Source of the DNA: Sthenelais limicola
Lineage: Eukaryota > Annelida > Polychaeta > Phyllodocida > Sigalionidae
Direction: 5' to 3'
Length of the DNA: 64,000 bases
Assembly (NCBI GenBank): GCA_942159475.1
Contig: OW804095.1
Location: 54,836,773-54,900,772, forward strand
The notes beneath the pieces were generated by a model. That model did not search any database and was not told where the DNA came from. It saw only the letters and a program-made list of their open reading frames with translations. Position numbers and translations under genes: made by a program. This document shows, piece after piece, positions 29,901-41,300 of the stretch (position 1 is the first letter of the stretch; each line of letters begins with the position of its first letter).

Positions 29901-32208
29901 GCACTTGAGCCCACAAACAGGCGATGCAGAGAATTTATGGCAGATAACTGGGAAAATTTTCCATACCTACAATTGCTTGTGCCCCTTTTTTATTTAATGC
30001 ATTGATATGAGTAGCCTATATCAGTATAATATTATAACAATTTCCTACACGTCAGCAGATTAACACTATATAGTAATAATCAGGATTTTAGATTATTTTA
30101 AAATGTCATTTTAGTTTAGCAAATAACAAAGCATTCAAACTCAAAAGCATGTTATACATGAGTGAGCCGCACATACATAGTGTCATTATACTGTCCTCTC
30201 ACGGCCAAATCAGGGAATAAAATGACAATACATCCAGCTCACAGACTGACAAATATAATCAAGTCTGTATTAGCATAGTATCAAAAGTAGTCCTTTTTTC
30301 CAACCCCCTACATCAATTGGAAATTTCATTTATCAAGTCTCAATTCATTTTTCTAACTGCCAACTTTCAACTTTTTGACTGACTCAACTCAACTTTTCGA
30401 TACTCAAAAAGTACAAAGTCAGTGGAAAAGTCAAAAGTCAGTGGAAAAGTCAAAAGTCAGTTCTGGGGAAAAGTTGAAAGTCAGGCAAAAAAAGTCAGTC
30501 AGAAAAGTCAGTCAGAAAGTTGACAGATGAAAAATGAAAGTCAGTGGAAAAGTTGAAAGTCAGGTGAAAAGTTGAAAGTCAGGCAAGAAATTGAGTCAGT
30601 CAAAATGTTGAGTCAGTCAAACAGTTGAAAGTGAGTCAAAAATTTGAAAGTCGATCAGTCAGAAAGTTGAAAGTCAGTTGAAAAGTCAAAAGTCAGTCAA
30701 AAATCAAATTAAGTCAGTTCAGTTGAAAAGACAAAAGTCAGTTCAGTCAAAAAGTTGAAAGATAGTAGGAACATTGAAAATCAGTGGAAAAGTCAAAAGT
30801 CAGTCAAAAAGTCAGTGGAAAAGTCAAAAGTCAGTTCAGTGGAAAAGTCAAAAGTCAGACGAAAAATTGAGTCAGTCAAAATTTGAAAGTCAGTTCAAAA
30901 TTAGACAGTCAGTTGAAAAGTCAAAGTCTGTTCAGTCGAAAAGTTAAGTCAGTCGAAAAATTGAGTCAGTCAAAAAGTCAAACGTTGAAAGTCAATCAAA
31001 GATGTGTAAAGTCAAAAGGCAAAATTTGCAAGTCAATGAAAAAATTGAAAAGTTGAAAGTCAGTCAAAAAGTCAGGCGTAAAATGGAGTCAGCTGAAAGA
31101 TTGAGTCAGTCAAAAATTTGAATCAGTCAAAAAGTCAATTGAAAAGTTGACAGTCGGAAAAATGAAAGTCAGTTGAAAAGTCAAAAGTCAGTCAAAAATC
31201 AAATTAAGTCAGTTCAGTGGAAAAGTTAAAAGTCAGTTCAGTGGAAAAGTTGGAAGTAAGTGGAAAAGTTGAAAGTCAGTTGAAGAAATTTGACAGTAGG
31301 AAAAATGAAAGTCAGTGGAAAAGTCAAAAGTCTGTGGACGAGTCAAAAGTCAGTTCAGTGGAAAAGTTGAAAGTCAGGAGAAAAATTGAATCAGTCAAAG
31401 TGTTGAGTCAGTCAAAACGTTTGAGTCAGTCAAAAAATTGAAAGTTGATCAATCAAAAAGTTGAAAGTCAGTTGAAAAGTTGAAAGTCAGTTGAAAAGTT
31501 GAAGGTCAGTCAAAAAATGTTGACTGGCAGAAAAACGAAAGTCAGTTGAAAAGTCAAAAGTCAGTTGAAATGTCAAACGTCAGTTGAAAAGTCAAAAGTC
31601 AGTTTAGTCCAAAAGTTGAAAGTCAGGTGAAAAGTTGAAAGTCAGTCCAAAAGTTAACCAAAAATCAGTAAAAAAGTTGACAGTCAGCAGTCGGAAGAAG
31701 TTTTCCTAAAAGTCAGTCAACAGTTTTGACGAACCTTCAAGTTGTGAACTTTTGAGTTTACCCGAATTTTTTTAGTTGTCACAAACTTTTAATTTTTTAC
31801 CGAACCTTAGAGTTGTCCATATAAATGGGAAACACTAATTTTGATATTTTTATAGCAATCATCCAAGTACCGTACAGTAGGCCTATATAGGCCTATTTGG
31901 GATCGAGTAATACATTGTCTGAAAGTAGGCCTACTATTAGGCCCCTACGTTCATGTTACCGCATGGCTGCAATTCCTTAAATTAATCCTCATTTAATTAT
32001 AGCATGAGGGGGGAAATATGAAAAAGTGGTTCAATTAAGGTGCCCCACTCTCCCCTATTTATTATACTTTATAGGCCTACAACTATACTTACGCAGGATA
32101 TGCCCTATTTTCGATAATGCCCGTTTTCATCATATTGTAGAAAACCATGCAGGCACACGTAGTCGTAGGCCTACATGCCACATATGGGTTGGTTTGACCA
32201 TGTTCATT
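29901..32208. other. CCAR1-CFAP96 intergenic region, left part
   Basis: No gene was recognised. The main content is the 30400-31735 minisatellite. Between 31860 and 32170 the palindrome-rich motif TAGGCCTA occurs several times. The open frame at 31217-31441 lies within the minisatellite and is an artefact. Confidence 0.6.
30400..31735. repeat. Degenerate AAAGTCAGT minisatellite
   Basis: About 1.3 kb of imperfect head-to-tail units built from AAAGTCAGT(T/C/G)(G/C)AAAAGTTG-like words, with a basic period near 12-14 bp and higher-order variation. The last 50 bp before it (30345-30400) contain the same words in opposite orientation (CAACTTTTTGACTGACTCAA), so the array begins with an inverted junction. 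There is no spacer/repeat alternation of the CRISPR kind and no coding signal. Confidence 0.9.
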
Positions 32209-32319
32209 AATTGTCTGGATGTACAAGACTTACTTGTTCGTTGATGTACATCCTTGATTCTTGCTCTGCAGTCAGCCGTCGGTGGTGAGGACATGAGAAG
32301 GGGAACGAGGCTAAGGCAG
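32209..32319 (-). repeat. Element B right terminus
   Basis: The outer arm 32209-32295 is the perfect inverse of 32455-32541. The inner repeat 32292-32319 is the perfect inverse of 37465-37492. The boundary AAT (32209-32211) follows host sequence ending TGTTCATT. On the minus strand it carries CGAACAAGTAAGTC, matching the splice-donor-like motif in element A. Confidence 0.88.
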
Positions 32320-32454
32320 GGTTTAACCGGGAGCGGAGCTTGCAACAGAGGAATTGTAATAAAGTGCATGTTCTTGAGACTCTCAAAACATGTCTGGAAT
32401 AACAGTCAGACGACAACCCGGTGGTAGGACCAACTTTGGAGCGGGTGTGGAGGG

Positions 32455-32578
32455 CATGTCCTCACCACCGACGGCTGACTGCAGAGCAAGAATCAAGGAT
32501 GTACATCAACGAACAAGTAAGTCTTGTACATCCAGACAATTCTTGTCTGCAGCCACCGTCAGGTGGCAGCCCATGAGA
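32455..32578 (-). repeat. Element B internal complementary region
   Basis: The ICR joins the inverse of the right outer end (32455-32541) to the inverse of the left outer end (32539-32578) at a shared ATT (32539-32541). The pairing is perfect in both halves. With the right arm it can form an 87-bp perfect hairpin with a loop of about 159 nt. Confidence 0.9.
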
Positions 32579-32736
32579 GTTTTAACCAACAATTCCTCCG
32601 GGATAGCCATCAAAGTTTGGCAGCAAGCCGAGTCCTCTTAATACTGAAGAAATGTAACTGAAGTAACACACCAAACAGCCAAACATGTTTGGATTTTGAA
32701 CAGTTAACTTATGTATATATAACCCAAGTAGGCAAA

Positions 32737-33972
32737 CTAAACAGTCTTCTTGCGAGACTTAGCCTTTGGGGTTTTCTTCTTATTTGCAAATGAAGATAAC
32801 AGATGTGTAGACGTAGGAGTCGTAACATTAATCGGTTTTTGATAGAACCTCCGAAAGGTGTTCTCATCTTTCCACATGGCTTTAGCCATAATTTGCTCCA
32901 CCGGAACGTTCATAGAAGCTAGCTTAGAAGTAGTGGCCCCACGAACACTGTGGGGCCTGAAAACGTTGGTGTCCACACCACTCGCTGCCAACAAGCAACG
33001 TACATACTTTGCAACAGTGCAATTCTGTACTGGTTTAAACGGGGCAGAGTGGCTGATAAACAAAGGTCCGGTTATGTTTCCATAAGCATCTTTAGGACGA
33101 AGGTCTCTGGTCCTATATAAGTAGTGTCGAAGACAAGTAAGGGCACACACACTTTCGTTGTCTGGAAATGATTCTATTACAATAGAACCTAGAGATCTAC
33201 CCACAGACGAAGTTTTGATCACCTCAGAGAGCATGATGGTCACTTTATCCTTGTTAGAGAAAACAATGTCTTCACATTTCAAAGTACGAAGAGTTTGGAC
33301 TCTCTGCGAAGTAACTAGCATCATCAAGGTAGCTGTCCTTTGAGTCAGTTGAGGAAGATTCAAGTCTGCCAAAGGGAATAACGTTGAAATATAGTTCAAG
33401 GCAATATCCGGATCCCACGTCTCGGAATACCTTGTTTTTGGAGGTCTTTGGGTAAACATACCCCCGATGATCTTAGAAATGACAGTACAAGCGCCAAAAG
33501 TAGTATTTCCAACTTTAGGCATAACAGCTGACAAAGCTGAACGTGCGGAGGCAATGGCTCCAAACCCCAATCCATCATCAAATAAATCACACAAAAACTC
33601 TACACCTTGTTGAAACGAAGGAATGGTGTAAGGAATGTCCATGTCATAGCAATACTGTTTCCATTTGCGATGATAAGTGCGATAAGACTTTCTAGTATTT
33701 TTAGACCAGCTGCGAAAATAATGTTTCTTAGCTCTAGAAGACAGGTCTAAGTTGTCAACAAATTGTTTCAGAATAGAGCGATGAGTAGAGAGCACATGGA
33801 GATCTTTAGATCTTGACGTTTTCCTTTTTGAGGAACTAGATTTCCTTTGTTTTTCCGTATGAAGAGAAGCTGTCTGCTTCTTCGTTTTAGCTGAGGATAC
33901 CATGGTTGACTGGGCCAATCGGGGGCGACCAGAATCGCTCTGATACCCTCCATTTCTATCCTCTGAAGGCAC
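32737..33972 (-). CDS. Element B tyrosine recombinase (YR)
   Basis: A 411-aa recombinase homologous to that of element A, with the same catalytic layout: Arg224 in TSQRVQTL, His341 and Arg344 in PHSVRGATTS, and Tyr377 in RRFYQKP. The shared block YSETWDP(N/D)IAL, preceded by RPPKTR, is also present. The tail is basic (KKKTPKAKSRKKTV). The frame is complete although the neighbouring RT frame is broken, and its start overlaps the RT/RNase H end by 205 nt. It may still be translatable, but whether the element moves is unknown. Confidence 0.88.
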   Translation of the reverse strand: MPSEDRNGGYQSDSGRPRLAQSTMVSSAKTKKQTASLHTEKQRKSSSSKRKTSRSKDLHVLSTHRSILKQFVDNLDLSSRAKKHYFRSWSKNTRKSYRTYHRKWKQYCYDMDIPYTIPSFQQGVEFLCDLFDDGLGFGAIASARSALSAVMPKVGNTTFGACTVISKIIGGMFTQRPPKTRYSETWDPDIALNYISTLFPLADLNLPQLTQRTATLMMLVTSQRVQTLRTLKCEDIVFSNKDKVTIMLSEVIKTSSVGRSLGSIVIESFPDNESVCALTCLRHYLYRTRDLRPKDAYGNITGPLFISHSAPFKPVQNCTVAKYVRCLLAASGVDTNVFRPHSVRGATTSKLASMNVPVEQIMAKAMWKDENTFRRFYQKPINVTTPTSTHLLSSFANKKKTPKAKSRKKTV

Positions 33973-35712
33973 CTTCCGACCAGCCTAAAAGGAGGAAAAA
34001 TAAAAGGGCGTGAAAATTGGTTCCAATGAATGGAGAAAGCATCCACAAACGAAGCAAAAGGATCTGGGAACCAACTAGCATAGATTTCTACTTTGAAATT
34101 ATGTCTAGAAGCAAACAGATTGACATCAGGTGAACCAAATTCAGCACAGATATGATAAAAAATCTCTTGATTGAGGGCCCACTCTGTATCATCAGACAGA
34201 TGTCTACTAGCAAGATCTGCTTCTGTATTTTCAACTCCTGGAATATGTGAGGCAGAGATCCAATTCTCTCTTTCTTCCGCCCACAGCCAGATTTCCTTGG
34301 CTACTGCGTTACAACTGGGGGACTTAGTTCCTCCACACTTATTGATATACGCCACTGTTGTAGTGTTGTCAGAGCGAACCACGATGTGAGTATTGCACAC
34401 ATCCCTTGCAAGGGAAAGAATACCCATCTTAACAGCCAACATCTCCTTGGTGTTAATGTGGTATTGTTCCTCATAGTCGTCAAAGTAACCTTGAGCGACA
34501 TCTTCACCAAGAACAGCACCCCAGCCTTCATCACAAGCATCGGCGAACAGAGTGAGGGTAGGAGCAAAAGTTCTGATTTTTCTCGCTCTCCAAGGAAGGT
34601 TTGTTTTCCACCACAACAAATCTTCATGGGCCGCTTGCGACAAGAACATCTTTGCAGAAAAATCACCCTTGTGATACACTAAGGCGGCGATCTTATCTTT
34701 TTCCAGACTCTTATAGTGAGCCAGACCATAATCAACTCCACGGCCGAATCAACTAAAGTGCCCGTGATCGAAGACACTTGTTGAATGGAGAAAGCTTTCT
34801 CCGGATTGTTAAGGAACACATCAATTTTCTCCAGGGTAGCCGTCCTTTTTGCGTCTGGAGGAAAAACAATCATTTCATGGGAGTCAATGAAGAAACCTAG
34901 GAACTTCATAACTCGTGAAGGCACTATTGTTGACTTCTGGGGGTGCACCAAAAACCCCAACTTACACAAAAGGTTCAAAGCCAGACACACAGAATTCGCA
35001 CATTCTTCTTCTGTCTGACCCCACAGAAAACAGTCATCAATGTAACTAAATCCGAAACCCCCCTGTTCATGAACAGAGGAAAACACTGGTTTCATAACTT
35101 TGGTGAAATTAAAAGGTGCAGGCGAAAGTCCAAAAGGCATCGCCACAAACTTAAAGATTTTTCCTTCCCATGGAAAAGCAATAAAGGGTTGAGTATCTCT
35201 ATGGAGGAGCAGAGAGAAATAAGCTTCTTGTAGATCCATCCAACGATGCCATGTAGGAATCCGGTCTGAGCATTTCTAGAGCTGATTGTAGATTGTCCAT
35301 CTTGAAATGAACTGGCGGAATAAGCTTATTCAACTCAGTTAAATCAATGATAAGTCTCCATTTGCCTCCTGGTTTAGGTGTAACGAAGACATTCGACAAG
35401 AAAGAAATCTCTGACATGTCAGCAGGAACAACAACTCTTTTCAGAATCAACTTCTGAACCTCCTCGGTAACAGCTGACTTCCTTTCAGGACCAAAGGCAT
35501 ACTGATGAGGAATAAATTGTTGTGATGGAGGTTTGATAAAAGACACTTGAACTCCTCGCACAATACTCAAAATCTCCGGGTCTGAGGTGATCTTTTCCCA
35601 CTCAGACAAATGATGAGAGATACTTCCTGGAGTGAACGATAATACAGAGGGGCCCTCTGGCAACAAAGTAAATGCAGAAGGTGAAACTGAAGAAGGTATA
35701 GCATCTAACTGA
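33768..35712 (-). pseudogene. Element B reverse transcriptase-RNase H, two frameshifts
   Basis: Three overlapping frames together cover RT and RNase H. The first (to 35199) has KWRLIIDLTELNKL and ends at MASLDG. The second (35239-34679) continues with the QEAYFSLLLH motif and contains the catalytic YIDD in FSYIDDCFLWGQ. The third (34679-33768) carries RNase H (FADACDEGWGAV, NTKEMLAVKMG) and the DIRS C-terminal domain (FPPFRLVGRCLQR, APDWPSQPW). The first break coincides with a tandem ATCCATCC (35233-35240 region), a 4-bp duplication compared with element A. The second lies near 34740, where the frame changes after GTLVDS. The polyprotein therefore cannot be made from one frame. Confidence 0.85.
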
Positions 35713-35722
35713 GATTGTACCT

Positions 35723-37243
35723 CTAATATCTGCGATATTCCCGATCGCGATGGTGATAATCGCGTTGATGGTAATAATCGTCTCGGGGCTGACGTTCCCT
35801 CGACCTGCTGTAACGCCTGGACGATTGGGACCCCCGTCCTCGTTGATTTCCCCTTGAACCCCTCCCACCCCGGCGGGAGAAGTTCTGTTGATAATCGTCG
35901 TTGTTCTGTTTCTTCTGGCCCCCTCCCTGAGGGCGGTAAGGAGGCCGATCGGAGTTTTTTTGTTGTTGTTGCTGTGAACCCTTCTTATTGGCATTTTGCG
36001 TTTTAGGCTCAGCTACAATGGCAATCTTCCTACTCCCTTCCAAAGTCTTTATGTTAGCCTCTAGGTCGTCACCCAAGAGATTAGCAGGGGACGAAGGGAA
36101 GCGTTTAGCATTAGACGCCAATTCCTTGTAGGTATCTTTCAAATGCTTAGCCATTTCAGTACGACGTTGCTTAGTAGAAATAAACATATTGTAGAAACCA
36201 GCAATCGCCAAGGCATCACGACAATGGACAAAACCTTTGTTTATCTTTGTTAGGATATCTTTATCAACGACATGAGTCTTAATGTCAAAGAAAACATCAG
36301 CAGCATAAGTCACAGCGGTGGCTTGAGCTAACAACGTCACCTGAAGTTTCCTGTGAGTTGAATCAAAACGTTTTGGATCGTCACCTAAGGCCGACCAGAC
36401 CAGATGAGAAACATCCGGAGTCTTGAGAACCTCAACATTGGACGGACGTTTGTTCCTAGCTTTCACCTCATCAAAGACTTTCCCAGTCGGAGGAGAAGAA
36501 AACACTTGTTTTAAATAGCGCTGTAATTCCTGACTCACAATCGGATTACCCTCATTGCCCTTCTCATTCATCTGTTTGACGAACTCATCAAAGATACCAG
36601 AACAATCCTCGATGAGCTCCCCATCCTCTATCTCAGGAGCAGCAGGCTCCGGATCATTCACAATGTTATTGTTATTCCCGGAAGCTGTCTGACCGCCATC
36701 TTGAAAGGTTACAACGCCACTTCCGGCGGCACGAGGTGACCTGGATCTCCGAGGTGACCTAGATCTCCGAGGTGACCTAGATCTCCTACGGGGAGCTCTG
36801 GTTGAACTTCCACTAGATACTGAATGAGTGCGCTTACGTTTGCGAGTCCTCCTCTGCCTCCTAGGACTAGGAGAGGAAGACGAAGAAATAGATGAATAAA
36901 ACCTCGGGCGGCGATGAGAGTGTCGAGGAGAATCCCTGTAGAAATCCTCTCTTCGAGAGCAGTGACCCGACGGACGAATGTAAGGTGACCTAGATCTGGA
37001 CTCACGTGGAGTACCATTGTCACCAGGTTTCGCAGACACCTTTTTTGATTCAAGAGCGCCCTGTTCAAGGGAAACAACCCTCTTATTAACGCTGTTCACA
37101 GCCATATTAACAATGTCAATCTTAGAGTAGACACCGTTGAGTTTTTTGAGGATATCTCCCAAAGTTGGCTCCTGCGGCAGAACCGCGGCTTCCTCAGGGG
37201 GATCCTCGGCCGTCTTGTCCTTAGCGAGGTCAATGTCCGACAT
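35723..37243 (-). CDS. Element B Gag-like protein
   Basis: A 506-aa structural-type protein. An acidic start (MSDIDLAKDK) is followed by a short coil (about 28-62) and an Arg/Ser-rich SR domain (about 82-172), including three tandem RSPR units encoded by an 18-bp direct repeat at about 36731-36785. A core (about 215-420) shares PP(T/V)GK, KRP.N and the TLLA.A/T tract with element A. The C-terminus is Arg/Gly/Tyr-rich (GGRGSRGNQRGRGS ... REYRRY). The RGG tail suggests RNA binding (inference). It stops before the RT frame, which lies in another phase. Confidence 0.8.
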   Translation of the reverse strand: MSDIDLAKDKTAEDPPEEAAVLPQEPTLGDILKKLNGVYSKIDIVNMAVNSVNKRVVSLEQGALESKKVSAKPGDNGTPRESRSRSPYIRPSGHCSRREDFYRDSPRHSHRRPRFYSSISSSSSPSPRRQRRTRKRKRTHSVSSGSSTRAPRRRSRSPRRSRSPRRSRSPRAAGSGVVTFQDGGQTASGNNNNIVNDPEPAAPEIEDGELIEDCSGIFDEFVKQMNEKGNEGNPIVSQELQRYLKQVFSSPPTGKVFDEVKARNKRPSNVEVLKTPDVSHLVWSALGDDPKRFDSTHRKLQVTLLAQATAVTYAADVFFDIKTHVVDKDILTKINKGFVHCRDALAIAGFYNMFISTKQRRTEMAKHLKDTYKELASNAKRFPSSPANLLGDDLEANIKTLEGSRKIAIVAEPKTQNANKKGSQQQQQKNSDRPPYRPQGGGQKKQNNDDYQQNFSRRGGRGSRGNQRGRGSQSSRRYSRSRERQPRDDYYHQRDYHHRDREYRRY

Positions 37244-37464
37244 CTTGGAATTTGGACGCGAGCCACGTGCTGACCAAATAAGTTCTCAATATACAGAAAG
37301 GGAAGCAATAAAGTTCACCAAACTGGTTAAGAAGGGTCACAATGTCAAATGGAACAAGTTTGTCGCTTGAAAGTTGGTAGGAAATTCGTCGAAAGCAGAA
37401 AATTAGGTGAAAAATGCACTGAGGACTTGCTCCCGAACTGCACTTGATGCGTAAATCCCGTAAA

Positions 37465-37525
37465 CTGCCTTAGCCTCGTTCCCCTTCTCATGGGCTGCCA
37501 CCTGACGGTGGCTGCAGACAAGAAT
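37465..37525 (-). repeat. Element B left terminus
   Basis: The outer 40 nt (37486-37525) is a perfect inverse of ICR bases 32539-32578. The inner 37465-37492 is a perfect inverse of 32292-32319. The end is at AAT (37523-37525), followed by host TAATGTATTC. Confidence 0.88.
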
Positions 37526-37614
37526 TAATGTATTCAGACCTCAGACCATACCAAAATAACCACAACCATTATTTTATAGGCCTACATTGTGGAATTCAAA
37601 CAGAGAGAGAGAGC

Positions 37615-37699
<85 letters not shown>

Positions 37700-38344
37700 G
37701 AAGTGGGGGGGTGGGGGGGGGGGGGAGAAGAAGAGAGGGCGAGAAATTTAAGGGAGATGGAAGGCTTCTCGATCCCAACTGCACGCACATTTTAAGTCAT
37801 GGCCGGCCGCATCTTCATGTGCATTTTCCCTGAACGAAATCTAATTCTGGCCTAGTATAAACCCCATACAAGTCGAAATAATTAAATACCGTACCTATAA
37901 AAATGAGTAGCATAGAACTCGGACGGATAACAGAGGTATATACGTCGTGTAACAATTTGTGCGCGCGCATATCGGATATTCCGGTCTACAATCATCTCCT
38001 TGGTGATTATGAACACATCCCATCGATCCCTTGGCTAATTGCGGGCTTATTGACTAAAGTACTTTTCTTTAAAAGACACGTTTGCTAGCTGAGATTGCAA
38101 CAAAACTTTCCAAGGAAGAGACAATATGTAGCTTTTCATTTGGCGATGCTAGTTAGGAAGTAATCACAAGTAGCTTTTAAAAGCGCAGTGCCTTTTGGGG
38201 CTTTCGCGCTCACTACGGTCGGGTCTACGCAAGAAACCAAACAAGCTACGGAGGCATAGGAACCCACATCATTAGCCTAGTCTCAGCAGAGGAGCGTGTC
38301 GACAACTTTACTCGTACATTTTATTTCGGGAAAAAAACGTCAAG
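37526..38344. other. Region upstream of CFAP96, with GA microsatellite
   Basis: A (GA)n tract of about 97 bp at 37601-37698 and a G-rich run at 37704-37727 follow element B. The two mirror-image open frames over this tract (37582-37795) are artefacts. The 120 bp before the CFAP96 start codon are moderately CpG-containing and probably hold its TSS and 5' UTR, but no core promoter motif is clear. Confidence 0.55.
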
Positions 38345-41300
38345 ATGGGGGACAAGGGATTCACGAAGACTGATATGGAGAGGATCGGCCTCTTCCAGGA
38401 GATGGGATATACCACAATAGCGGATAAATACAAGGCCACAAACACACGTATGTAAATTGTAATAATTGTCACTGTCAATATCAGTGTACGGTACATGTTT
38501 TTGAACCAATAGATACCAATTTGTATCACTAGTAGGCCTAGAAATTAACTGGATATGAATCAATTAAATATATGTAAACATTTTAAAACGCTTAATCTGA
38601 ACTTTTAAACAAATTATTTGGTGGGAATATCTGAGTAGCCAGTGAGTAGGGGTCGGGACGTAGGCTATATTTTGTCTAGCCTAGAGGTGTCTTGAACTAT
38701 AGTATAAGCCTATACATATTGGAATATTTTATTGCTAACTAGCAGCCATGAGAGGTTTTCTCCTGCAATCTGGGAGGTCTTCGGCACCTCAAATAGCGTA
38801 TATATGCTGATTATATTGCATTGTAATGTACATAAGTCATAATTATATTTATATTCCTTTTTTATACAGAAACATGTAAGTTTGGAAATAACATACTTAT
38901 CACTGATGGCCCCGGTTTTAGTAATACCGTATTAGATTGTTCACTCCATAGATGATGACTCTTTCTAAAGTAAAGAGGGTATACGGTATAAATAAAAGTA
39001 TGCCTCACTGATTCCACCAATTATTATGGCTTTCACGCACGCGGCACTTCTGGTTTTCCCCTTAGACTCCTCACTATAGAAACAGCCTTAGGCTTAGCTT
39101 ATAGGCTTATAGCATATTATCTAGAGATAGTTATAGGCTAGAAAATCTTCCGTTGTTATCTCTCAGTCCCAGAGTGTGAAACAAAACAATTTGGCGGGTG
39201 AAGAAAAAAGTTTATTTCACCACTGTCTCTTACCAAATGCCCATAGACAAGTTCCATCCTTGTTTTTCACCCAATTAACTACAACAGGCCTTTTTTGAAT
39301 TCACAAATTTGTCAAATTGAGGTGAATTAATTTAAGTTCTCCCGATTTCACACCTGAAGGCTGAATGCCATGACCGTCCATATGTCGCGCAAATTTGAAC
39401 TATGGCCGCCCCCGATATTTTTCGGAGGTTGAGGGTAATATGCTGCTAATTTGCGCGGTCATGACAGCGCTCGGCGTCTTGAACTTTAAAAAAAAAATAT
39501 TTTAAAGATTTTTATTCAGCATATTTATGTAAAGTAAATTGTGGGTCCATGCATATATTCTCGAATACCAAGAATCGGTAAAACAAAAAAAAGGCGGGGG
39601 GGGGGGGGGGGGGGGGGTCTACCCTTTAAATACGTAAAAATAAATCCTCCCATCCTTTACATCTCTCGATTGAGGAACAGTCGGGGTAACTGATGTCCTT
39701 TTTGAAGATAATCATAAATCATTTTATTTAATGTTTCCAAACTGCTAACAAGATTTAAAAAGGCGTCATTTCTTCAATCACTCGCACAGTTGCAAACGTC
39801 TCTTTTTCAATGCAAATAGGACGCAGGCACGAGTTTAATATTGCACGAATTTAATTGTTTTTTTGTTTTTTTTATCATTTTCTCCTGATTTACCTAGTGA
39901 CTTTCAATGAGGCGGCTAATAAGGGAAAGCAGATGTTGCCAGGTGGAAGTAAAGCCCGCTCTGCGCTTCAAGTAGGCTACTTCTCCGATAAGTTTATCAG
40001 AATCATGGACAGTGAAGCCTACAGTGACCCAATCAAAATCAGAAGACAACATCGCCTCAAGGAAATGCAGAAAAACATTGGCAAACCTTTCTTGCCGAGT
40101 AGCGGGGATAAGAAACCGTAAGTCTCATAAACTATAGCTTTGGACTTTTGAATTCGTGTAGAGTTTCAGCAATTTCATTTATATCCCTCACCATTTTTCC
40201 AACTCATCATAACTTATTGGTATATTTAATTGGTATATTTAATTGGTATTTTAAAGAATGGCATATTCTGTAGTAGGCTTAAAAAAAGTAAGGTACTCAT
40301 GCTTGCTTTTTTGCTGGCGCTTATAGAAAAAGGTGCAACGCACCCTACGCGTTTTGACCTGTGTCAGTGTTTGCCTTCTTCAGGGGTGAATTGGTTTCCC
40401 TTATACTCATCAAAAACATCCATTTAACGATCGGTTCCCCAGAAATGAACTAAAGAAGACTTCCGATACTTGTTTTTTTTTATATATGATCAACACTTTT
40501 ATTTTCTACAAAAACATCTACATGAACCATACAAATCAAATTCATTTTTCCAACTAGAACACAAATTTAATACTTGCGAACTACCTATAGGCATGGGTGA
40601 TCATGTGGTTATCTGAACAAATTTACTTCTTGACTTCCACTGAACTGAATGAAAATCAATCTTTGTCTTACACGGTCTAAAGCACTCCAATTGAAGCATT
40701 CATTCATGGGTAACAAATGATCAATAGCTGATACGCGGATTTAACGCCGAAACAACTTTAAGTTCTGTTATGGAGGAATATGAACTACACCTCTCCGATT
40801 CTACTCTAAATCTTTCATTTATGCATCCCTAACGAAATAAACGAAGGAAAAAAAAAATCCTATTTCTCGGGTATAATTGCGATGGAAAAATTGTTTTCGG
40901 TGTACCTACATTTTTGCTTTGCTAACTCTTGTTTCCGCGATTCTTCACACTTTTAGTTCTGGCAAGGGTAACCACTACGGAACACTTGGCGGTGCAATTG
41001 AGGCATTTAGTCCAACAGAAAAGGCAAAGAAACAATACAAGGCTGCCGGCAAAAACATCTATACAAATCCTGGCAAAAAGGGGACCGGTTTTGGGTAAGT
41101 AGAGTTATAAGTAGGTCCTAAAAATAGATGTTTAGAAGCACGTATTTATCAATCATTCATAGTGTCCCGATTCTAAATTCACTGATTGTGTAGTGCCACT
41201 CTCTTTAATTAGGTCACACGTAATGAAATAATTAATTGAAAATTTAAAAAAAAAACAAAAAAAACCCAACTTAATTGTCGGTATTGACCAGTTTCAACAC

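Larger units (their letters stand above)
32209..37525 (-). mobile_element. DIRS-type tyrosine-recombinase retrotransposon, element B (RT frame broken)
   Basis: The element is about 5.3 kb, read from 37525 to 32209. Order: left end, gag (37243-35723), RT-RNase H (about 35712-33768, frameshifted), recombinase (33972-32737), ICR (32455-32578), right end (32209-32319). The left outer end 37486-37525 is a perfect 40-bp inverse of 32539-32578. The right outer end 32209-32295 is a perfect 87-bp inverse of 32455-32541. The inner inverted repeats 37465-37492 and 32292-32319 match over 28 bp. Both ends carry AAT. Proteins and termini are related to element A but clearly diverged, so it is a second family rather than a copy of the same one. 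It lies between CCAR1 and CFAP96. Confidence 0.9.

Noticed and set aside
30400..31735. Possible CRISPR-like array
   Set aside because: Units vary continuously in length and sequence, with no constant repeat/unique spacer pattern, in a eukaryotic intergenic region.
37582..37795. Arg/Glu and Ser/Leu frames on opposite strands
   Set aside because: Both are translations of the (GA)n microsatellite.
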